Below, piece after piece: positions 58,693 to 64,000 of a DNA stretch of 64,000 nucleotides. The translations under genes were made by a program, and so were the position numbers. The stretch lies in NCBI RefSeq assembly GCF_019720915.1, contig NZ_JAHKSI010000003.1, forward strand, positions 186,001-250,000. Reading direction: 5' to 3'. The stretch's first letter is position 1. Every line of letters begins with the position of its first letter. The DNA comes from Alkalihalobacillus sp. TS-13 (GTDB taxonomy: Bacteria; Bacillota; Bacilli; Bacillales; Fictibacillaceae). The notes under the pieces are model-generated. The model was not told where the DNA came from. It saw only the letters and a program-made list of their open reading frames with translations, and made no database searches.

Positions 58693-59478
58693 ATGTTTAC
58701 ATCAAGATCGTCTGCAAGAAAGTATGTCATTTCATCAACTTTGGTTGCCTCGCTGGCAGTCTCACCACTTTTAAGTGACGGTGTATTCGCGAATGCTGAT
58801 TCCAAACCTGTTGAAGAAAGTGTTTCTAGCAATGAAGAAAACGTATCGGTCTTAGATAGAGGAGATCGCGGGGAAAATGTAGAGACGTTACAAACGGAAT
58901 TGGACTCACTCGGATATTACTCGTATAACCTGGATGGCATTTTCGGACCTATAACAGAGCAAGCAGTAAAGGATTTTCAAGCTGAACAAGGTCTTACTGT
59001 AGATGGTTTAGCAGGCACGGAAACGCTGGAGGCATTATCATCAACATCCGGAACATCAGAAAATTCCGTTGAACTTGAAACGAGTTCCGATGATTCTGCT
59101 TCTGATGAACAAGCTTCAGAATCTGATGTTGTTTCAATCGCAGAAAGTCTAATTGGGACACCATATGTTTGGGGAGGGACGACACCAGACGGTTTTGATA
59201 GCAGCGGCTTCATCCAGTATGTCTTTGGAGAAGTTGGCGTTGATTTAGAAAGAAAAGAAAGCGACATGTGGAAATATGATGGAGAACAAGTAGATTCACC
59301 AGAAGTCGGGGATGTTGTCTTCTTCGAAGGAACTTATGATACAGAAGGAGCTTCGCACAGCGGAATCTATATTGGCGACAATAAGATGATCCATGCCGGA
59401 TCTGACGGTGTAGAAGTGACTGACCTGACTATCGATTATTGGCAAGACCATTATTTGGGAGTTAAATCTTTTAAATAG
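58693..59478 (+). CDS. Secreted NlpC/P60-like protein with PG-binding domain, catalytic Cys replaced by Ser
   Basis: A 261-residue secreted protein. The signal peptide ends near VFANA (residue 35). A PG_binding_1 domain covers about residues 55-112 (ENVETLQTELDSLGYYSYN, VDGLAGTETLEAL). A Ser/Glu-rich linker follows to about 145. The NlpC/P60 domain has TPYVWGGTTPDGFD followed by Ser170-Ser171-Gly, where active members have Cys-Ser-Gly. His225 (ASHSGIYIGD) and His237 (MIHAGS) are present. The change is one codon (AGC at 59200-59202 for TGC). It therefore probably binds peptidoglycan without cleaving it, or uses Ser. RBS AAGGAGGA. Confidence 0.88.
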   Translation: MFTSRSSARKYVISSTLVASLAVSPLLSDGVFANADSKPVEESVSSNEENVSVLDRGDRGENVETLQTELDSLGYYSYNLDGIFGPITEQAVKDFQAEQGLTVDGLAGTETLEALSSTSGTSENSVELETSSDDSASDEQASESDVVSIAESLIGTPYVWGGTTPDGFDSSGFIQYVFGEVGVDLERKESDMWKYDGEQVDSPEVGDVVFFEGTYDTEGASHSGIYIGDNKMIHAGSDGVEVTDLTIDYWQDHYLGVKSFK

Positions 59479-59487
59479 AGAATACTT

Positions 59488-59520
59488 AGAGCCAGGGCAT
59501 GATGCCCTGGCTTTTACTTT
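59488..59520 (+). terminator. Intrinsic terminator after NlpC/P60-like gene
   Basis: Perfect stem GCCAGGGCA/TGCCCTGGC with loop TGA, followed by TTTTACTTT. Confidence 0.92.
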
Positions 59521-59527
59521 GGGAAAA

Positions 59528-59876
59528 GGCTCTGTTTATTATTGTCCAAATTCACTCCCTTTCCGCGGGCAGACGAAATGCGGAAGCGACCCGATAAGTC
59601 ACGTAGGTCACTGGAAAACTGACGAAGAGGCTTTCGCCGTCGCAGGAAGATTGAAGTGATCCAAGTGACTGGTCGCTGAGCTAGACATCACTTTTCTGCA
59701 TTAACCCACTTCCGCAAGCCTCCTCGCTCACTAGCCCAAAATGTGCCAGCTTCGACGTTCACCACATGTGGTTGTTCGTCGAAGGTCCTAAATTCGCTGC
59801 GGGATCTCGTCTGGCTCGCTGTTCCCGCAGGAGTCTCGTGAATTTCGTTTGAAATCAACAAGTCGATTTAACAGCT
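59528..59876. mobile_element. Composite MITE-like element, about 349 bp
   Basis: Ends are GGCTCTGTTTA and TTTAACAGCTC (imperfect TIRs). Inside are AAATTCACTCCCTTTCCGCG, GGAAGCGACCCG, AAGCCTCCTCGCTCAC, the hairpin module GCTTCGACGTTCACCACATG, CTGCGGGATCTCG and CCCGCAGGAGTCTCGTGAAT. It closely resembles 42826-43254. Confidence 0.8.
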
Positions 59877-59965
59877 CATTGTAAAAAATCACGCCGTTTT
59901 TGTGAGAAACATGCGGGTATTCATATTAATTACGCCGAACAGTAAGATAGTACCATCACCTTAAA

Positions 59966-60004
59966 ACGGAAGCTTATCGACTAATTTCGGTAAGCTTTTT
60001 TCAG
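59966..60004 (+). terminator. Orphan terminator hairpin
   Basis: GGAAGCTTATCGA pairs with TCGGTAAGCTT and is followed by TTTTTTC. No gene lies directly upstream (a repeat element does), so it may insulate the lia operon. Confidence 0.7.
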
Positions 60005-60128
60005 TGAAAAATGAATTTCCGATAGTTAACTACGTCCCAAGTCTTAGTAAAAGTTAAAGCTCAGGCTCCTTATAGAAAAACCGGATTCTAGATACGATAG
60101 AGACAAGAAAAGAAGGAGGGAAAAAACG

Positions 60129-60482
60129 ATGAAAAAACTAGGACTATTCATTCTAGGAGCAATTGCGGCGATCGTCCTTATTGCAAATCTCGGGCCAATG
60201 ATTGGGCTCGCACTCAGTCTCGTCATCGGATATTACGCGGTGAAACAATTTACGAAGACTGATGAGTCATCTAAGAAAATCTTCTGGGCAGCGGTCGGGA
60301 TCATCGCACTTTGCATCGCAGTCGCAAACGTGCCTGCAATCTTAGGAGTTGTTGCCCTGTACATCTTATATGTTGTGTACAAGGAATGGAATAAGAAAGA
60401 CGACGTCACTGAAAAAATTGAAAAAGAAGACGATCCGTTCACGAACTTTGAGCGTGAATGGGCAGAATTTAATCAAAACTAA
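60129..60482 (+). CDS. liaI: LiaI-like small membrane protein
   Basis: A 117-residue membrane protein with about four hydrophobic segments (LFILGAIAAIVLIAN, MIGLALSLVIGYYAV, IFWAAVGIIALCIAVANV, ILGVVALYILYVVY) and an acidic C-terminal tail (KIEKEDDPFTNFEREWAEF). By position, just before a PspA/LiaH gene, and by composition it corresponds to LiaI or the related lmo0954 membrane proteins that anchor PspA-type proteins at the membrane. RBS AGGAGGG. The promoter region (60005-60128) contains AAGTCTTAGTAAAAG, possibly part of a LiaR site, but I could not align it with confidence. Confidence 0.7.
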   Translation: MKKLGLFILGAIAAIVLIANLGPMIGLALSLVIGYYAVKQFTKTDESSKKIFWAAVGIIALCIAVANVPAILGVVALYILYVVYKEWNKKDDVTEKIEKEDDPFTNFEREWAEFNQN

Positions 60483-60503
60483 TTAAAAGGAGCGAATTGA
60501 ACG

Positions 60504-61151
60504 ATGGCTAAACTTTTTAGAAGATTGAAAGAGACGATTGAAGCGGATTTTCACGATATACTGGATGAAAAAGAACGCAAGAACCCGATCAGTGTACTCA
60601 ATCAGTATCTGCGGGAATGCGAAAAGGAAGTTGAGAAGGTACGAAAGCTAGTTGAACGGCAATACTTGTTGAGTGAGGAGTTCACTCGCGAATATGAGAA
60701 AGCGGCTGAACTAGCTGAAAAACGGAAGCATCAAGCGGAGATCGCTTTGAAGGCAAATGAAGAAGAGCTTCATAATTTCGCGGCTCAAGAACAAGCCCAA
60801 TACAGTGAGCGGGCTGAGCGTCTCAAGGCTTCGAAAGAGAACGCGGTGAAACAGCTTGAAGAACTTGAGCAGAAATACGAAGTGATGCAGCACAAGCTGA
60901 AGGACATGTACATCAAGCGTATGGAGTTGATGGGACGCGAAAACATCACGCGAGCACATCACCGTATGGATAAGGTCGTCTCATCCAACGAATTCTCAAG
61001 CAAATCCTTCTCCCGTTTCGGTGAAATCGAGCAATACCTCGATCGTTTGGAACATCAGGTGAACTCAAGTTATCACCGTCACACGATCGATGCACGAATC
61101 GCACAATTGGAAAAAGAAATGCAAAAAGAGGAAAAGCATTCTACCGTTTAA
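60504..61151 (+). CDS. liaH: PspA/IM30-family phage-shock protein (LiaH-like)
   Basis: A 215-residue, almost entirely helical protein of the PspA/IM30/LiaH family. It opens FRRLKETIEADFHDILDEKERKNP with the family's amphipathic start, and has QYLRECEKEVEKVRKLVERQ near residue 33 and long coiled coils to about 190. These proteins oligomerise on damaged membranes. It lies 21 nt after the liaI-like gene with RBS AAAGGAG and is followed by a terminator, so liaI-liaH form a separate transcript that the downstream LiaRS system probably activates. Confidence 0.88.
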   Translation: MAKLFRRLKETIEADFHDILDEKERKNPISVLNQYLRECEKEVEKVRKLVERQYLLSEEFTREYEKAAELAEKRKHQAEIALKANEEELHNFAAQEQAQYSERAERLKASKENAVKQLEELEQKYEVMQHKLKDMYIKRMELMGRENITRAHHRMDKVVSSNEFSSKSFSRFGEIEQYLDRLEHQVNSSYHRHTIDARIAQLEKEMQKEEKHSTV

Positions 61152-61182
61152 GCAAAAAATGGTATGCTATAAGGGATAAGGT

Positions 61183-61214
61183 GGAAAGGCGTGGGAACCC
61201 TGCGCCTTTTTCTA
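61183..61214 (+). terminator. Intrinsic terminator after liaH
   Basis: AAAGGCG pairs with CGCCTTT around TGGGAACCCTG, followed by TTTCT. It separates liaIH from liaFSR. Confidence 0.8.
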
Positions 61215-61511
61215 TCCGAATGATAAACGGCGTATTTCCGACGCACAGGACGTGCTAGTACTGCCGTTGTCATAGGACGTGATGTTTTTAGCCGGTTTCA
61301 TTTTCTGTTCCTCAAAACCATCGTGCCTTGAACTACTTGTTTCTTATTCGTCTATTTTACAAAGGAAGTTCAAAATTCCGGGATTCTATGCCTGGAAATT
61401 ATCCTAATGCTTTCTTTAGAAGTGCTACCAAAAAGAAACAATTTGGGAATAATACGCAGTAATAAATAATTGAAAACTTTTCGAATGAAAAGTTCACATC
61501 ATGAAAATAAA

Positions 61512-61716
61512 ATTGACAGCTTGCCTAAAGCGGCCGAACAGGGCTGACAAAGAGATCCGAAGCTTATCCCTCAAAGTATATTGACAGTGTAGAAGCAAGG
61601 AGGTCGCGGAAGCGAAGTTCGGGAGGAACGGAGCGTAGTTCGTCCTACGTGAGTACCGACGAACAAGACTGACAAAGAGATCCGCCGCTTATCCACTGTC
61701 AACAGGCTGTCAAAAC
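61512..61716. repeat. Nested inverted-repeat element between liaH and liaF
   Basis: ATTGACAGCTTG (61512) and CAGGCTGTCAA (61702-61712) form outer inverted ends. TTGACAGTG (61581) and CACTGTCAA (61693-61701) form inner ends. GACAAAGAGATCC followed by GAAGCTTATCC or GCCGCTTATCC occurs twice (about 61545 and 61670). The interior has TTCGGGAGGAACGGAGCGTA. It has no coding potential. Other sequence in the 586-nt gap includes CACAGGACGTGCTAGTACTG at 61242, similar to the repeat hairpin module. Confidence 0.65.
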
Positions 61717-61737
61717 AGAAAGGGGCCCAAAACATAA

Positions 61738-62466
61738 ATGAAAACAAAAACAGATAAAATGAGCTGGTTATTGTTAATCGGGGTCATTCTTTTATTGTTG
61801 GAAATCTCTTTTCATGGCATGGGTCCCATTTTCTTTTTAATCCTTACTGCTGGTTGTATTTATGTCGGGCGGAAAAAATACTATATGACGATCGGGAAGT
61901 TGTTGTTCTGGTTCGGGGTCATAGCCTTTACTCTGACGATCCTGAATACGATGGCCTTCAAATTTCTTCTTGTAGCAATCTTGATCTATGCTGTCATCCG
62001 CTTTGCCCAGTCGAAACAGGATCCAGCGCATATCAAGCCTGATATCACCGAGTCGATGACTGTCTCGAGTGATCAGGAAATGTATAAACGCAAGAATTTA
62101 TTAGAAAACAACCTGTTCGGAAGACAGCAAACGCCAGAACATGCATATGAGTGGAACGATGTGAATATTCAGTGCGGAATCGGCGATACGGTGATTGACC
62201 TTGGGAATACTGTTCTGCCTAAGGGCGAATCGACAATCGTCATTCGAAATCTTGTCGGGAATATCAAAATACTTGTCCCATATGAAATTGATGTCAGTGT
62301 TGCTCATTCTGTGATCGTCGGAACAAGCCGTATATTTGAGCACTATGAACCGAAAATGTTCAACCAATGTCTGTCTTATCAATCTGCAGGGTATGATCAA
62401 TCACATCATAAGGTGAAAATCATCACGTCAATGGTCATCGGAGATCTTGAGGTGAAGCGGACATGA
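61738..62466 (+). CDS. liaF: LiaF-like membrane inhibitor of the LiaRS system
   Basis: A 242-residue membrane protein. The N-terminal third has about four hydrophobic segments (MSWLLLIGVILLLLEIS, MGPIFFLILTAGCIYVG, LLFWFGVIAFTLTILN, FKFLLVAILIYAVIRF). The C-terminal domain, from about residue 125, is the LiaF/YvqF C-terminal (DUF2154-like) beta domain, with VNIQCGIGDTVIDLGNTVLPKGES and VGNIKILVPYEIDVSVAHSVIVGTS. LiaF holds the LiaS kinase inactive until wall damage. RBS AAAGGGG. It overlaps the kinase start by 4 nt (ATGA). Confidence 0.9.
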   Translation: MKTKTDKMSWLLLIGVILLLLEISFHGMGPIFFLILTAGCIYVGRKKYYMTIGKLLFWFGVIAFTLTILNTMAFKFLLVAILIYAVIRFAQSKQDPAHIKPDITESMTVSSDQEMYKRKNLLENNLFGRQQTPEHAYEWNDVNIQCGIGDTVIDLGNTVLPKGESTIVIRNLVGNIKILVPYEIDVSVAHSVIVGTSRIFEHYEPKMFNQCLSYQSAGYDQSHHKVKIITSMVIGDLEVKRT

Positions 62467-63503
62467 ACATCATCCAACGTCAAGTCCTGCTTGGCTTAGC
62501 GATCTCTTTGACACTGCTCACTTTCATGGTCGGTGTGTTTTTCTTCGCATTTCCCTTGAATGATTGGTCACTTTTGTGGTCCCGTAAAATAGTGGATTTA
62601 CCGTTCATCTTGTTCGCGACCTTTGCGAGCATTTTAATCGGACTCGTTTTCGGTTTCAGTTCAGGGGTGTACTGGCGGAAGCAGCTGGACCAAGTTGAAA
62701 CAGGGCTTTCCCAAATCGGACAAGGACGACCAGTTGAAGCGGCGAATGGCAAAACGAAAACGCAAGAATTCGAAGGAATATGGTTACATCTGGAAAAAGT
62801 GCAGCAACATATCTCAGAGCAGACAAAGCTTTCGCAAAAGCTTGCCAATGAAAAAGCGGAGAATCAGGAGAAGCGGATCCAGAAGGTTGTTTCAGAAGAG
62901 CGAAACCGACTTGCTCGGGAGCTGCATGATTCCGTCAGCCAGCAGCTTTTTGCGGCATCGATGCTGATGTCCGCTGTAAATGAATCGACGGATACCGGAG
63001 AACGCAAGCAGTTGAAGCTCGTCGAAGAAATGATCCATCAATCGCAGCTTGAAATGAGAGCGCTTCTTTTACACTTACGACCGGTGGCATTGAAAGGCAA
63101 AACGCTTGAAGAAGGAATAAAGGAATTGCTTGTAGAGCTATCACAGAAAGTACCGCTTGAAATCGATTGGAAGCTTGAACCGATTCCATTGAAAAAAGGG
63201 GTGGAGGACCACTTGTTCCGGATTTTACAGGAATCGGTCTCGAACACATTACGTCACGCAAAGGCGAACGTTCTTGAAGTCATTTGCATAGAACGGGAAG
63301 GTACTGTTTTGATGCGGGTCGTCGACGATGGAGTCGGTTTTGATGTTAAAACGAGCAAAGCGGGCTCTTATGGCCTGCAGAATATGCATGAGCGTGCCCT
63401 GGAGCTGGGCGGGACGTTGAAAATCATCAGCGTACCGAACAAAGGGACACGGCTGGAAGTAAGGATACCTGTCATTCGAGAGGGGGAGGAGAAAGATGAT
63501 TAG
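62463..63503 (+). CDS. liaS: LiaS/VraS-like sensor histidine kinase
   Basis: A 346-residue intramembrane-sensing kinase. Two spans near residues 10-32 and 45-68 flank a very short extracellular loop, as in LiaS/VraS. The HisKA_3 H-box is EERNRLARELHDSVSQQLFAASM. The ATPase domain has EDHLFRILQESVSNTLRHAKA (N-box), RVVDDGVGFD (G1) and AGSYGLQNMHERALELGG (G2). It starts at the overlap with liaF and its last 8 nt overlap the liaR start, so the three are coupled. It senses lipid II cycle interference, such as bacitracin or daptomycin. Confidence 0.92.
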   Translation: MNIIQRQVLLGLAISLTLLTFMVGVFFFAFPLNDWSLLWSRKIVDLPFILFATFASILIGLVFGFSSGVYWRKQLDQVETGLSQIGQGRPVEAANGKTKTQEFEGIWLHLEKVQQHISEQTKLSQKLANEKAENQEKRIQKVVSEERNRLARELHDSVSQQLFAASMLMSAVNESTDTGERKQLKLVEEMIHQSQLEMRALLLHLRPVALKGKTLEEGIKELLVELSQKVPLEIDWKLEPIPLKKGVEDHLFRILQESVSNTLRHAKANVLEVICIEREGTVLMRVVDDGVGFDVKTSKAGSYGLQNMHERALELGGTLKIISVPNKGTRLEVRIPVIREGEEKDD

Positions 63504-64000
63504 AGTATTATTTGCAGATGATCATGAAATGGTGCGGATCGGTGTATCGGCATATCTGTCGAATCAGCGGGATATCGAAGTCGTTGGTGAAGCAGGGGAT
63601 GGCGGCGAAGCGGTCGAACTTGCCCTGGAGCTGCGTCCGGATGTGATTTTGATGGACCTTGTCATGAAAGAGATGGATGGGATCGAAGCAACGAAACAGA
63701 TCATCGCCAAATGGCCGGAAGCGAAAATCATCATCGTGACGAGTTTTCTGGATGATGAGAAGGTGTATCCTGCGTTAGAGAGCGGTGCGACAAGTTATAT
63801 GCTGAAAACCTCGAAGGCGAGTACGATTGCAGATGCGGTCCGGGCTACCTATCGTGGAGAGATGGTCTTGGAGCCTGAAGTGACCGGAAAAATGATGACG
63901 AAAATGCGGCGCGGCAATGCCCGGCCTCTTCATGAAGATTTGACGAACCGTGAGCTTGAAATTTTGATGCTGATGACAGAAGGAAAGACGAACCAGGAGA
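63496..64000 (+). CDS. liaR: LiaR/VraR-like response regulator, truncated by window edge
   Basis: ATG at 63496 follows GGGGGAGGAG and overlaps the liaS stop. The 168 visible residues include the receiver (IRVLFADDHEMVRIGV, phospho-Asp in DVILMDLVMKEMDG near residue 54, Lys in SYMLKTSKAS near 103) and the start of the NarL/LuxR-type HTH (DLTNRELEILMLMTEGKTNQ). The rest lies beyond 64000. It activates the lia genes. Confidence 0.92.
   Translation, partial: MIRVLFADDHEMVRIGVSAYLSNQRDIEVVGEAGDGGEAVELALELRPDVILMDLVMKEMDGIEATKQIIAKWPEAKIIIVTSFLDDEKVYPALESGATSYMLKTSKASTIADAVRATYRGEMVLEPEVTGKMMTKMRRGNARPLHEDLTNRELEILMLMTEGKTNQE

Noticed and set aside
60005-60128. LiaR operator upstream of liaI.
   Set aside because: AAGTCTTAGTAAAAG is suggestive, but I could not find a second half-site with the expected symmetry.

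Overview
The window looks like a chromosomal segment of a Bacillaceae bacterium, with strong RBSs (AGGAGG types) and B. subtilis-like gene sets. Markers are a YcgT-type ferredoxin reductase, a SwrC efflux pump, a KinB-like sporulation kinase, YfmL, YwbE and a lia envelope-stress cluster. No rRNA, tRNA, CRISPR array, transposase or phage gene was seen. Foreign-looking content is limited to short non-coding repeat elements.

Layout. 1-5.4 kb: end of a TRAP transporter and a MhpD-like hydratase, a secreted alkaline phosphatase, a lipoprotein, a small kinase-like P-loop protein and small membrane proteins. 5.4-10.8 kb: a Fur-boxed hydroxamate-siderophore uptake locus (ATPase, binding lipoprotein, two FecCD permeases) on the minus strand, divergent from a YcgT-type reductase with its own Fur-like box. 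11-16 kb: a two-component system with a PepSY protein, a peptidoglycan-binding/3D cell-wall protein and a second PepSY protein. 16.4-22 kb: adenine deaminase behind a purine riboswitch, then an RND exporter. 22-29 kb: a LacI-controlled catabolic operon (aldehyde dehydrogenase, unknown protein, 32-residue membrane peptide, SSS symporter, iron alcohol dehydrogenase, tartrate-dehydrogenase-like enzyme). 29-36 kb: DUF1287 protein, Ak.1/thermitase-like protease, two small Ala- or Asn-rich proteins, KinB-like kinase, double MpsC-domain protein. 36-43 kb: DinG/XPD-like helicase with a Cas4-like N-terminus, alanine/sodium symporter, ketopantoate reductase. 43.4-48.6 kb: a four-carbon sugar-acid (threonate/erythronate type) operon with a PrpR-like regulator, KdgT-type permease, DUF1537 kinase and PdxA2. 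48.6-53.7 kb: frameshifted cytochrome P450, YfmL, methyltransferase, YwbE and small proteins. 53.8-58.4 kb: LanFEG-like ABC exporter with its own two-component system. 58.7-59.5 kb: an NlpC/P60 protein lacking its catalytic cysteine. 60.1-64 kb: liaI/liaH-like genes, then liaF-liaS-liaR, with liaR cut by the right edge.

The most unusual layer is non-coding. Intergenic regions hold three families of direct repeats with fixed periods: 21 nt (several arrays, one with 12 units), 48 nt (each unit carrying the palindrome GGTGCCAGGCACC, seen in three arrays) and 51 nt (two arrays). There is also a family of 140-430 bp elements with terminal inverted repeats and a conserved G+C-rich core; one sits inside the siderophore uptake locus. 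I cannot assign a function to these from sequence alone.

Regulation that can be read directly includes two Fur-like boxes, a guanine-type (C74) purine riboswitch before adenine deaminase, two perfect 16-bp LacI-type operators plus one partial copy, a cre site and repeated TGTTGC motifs around the sugar-acid operon, and three TTAAGG boxes in 11-nt phase before the LanFEG-like exporter.
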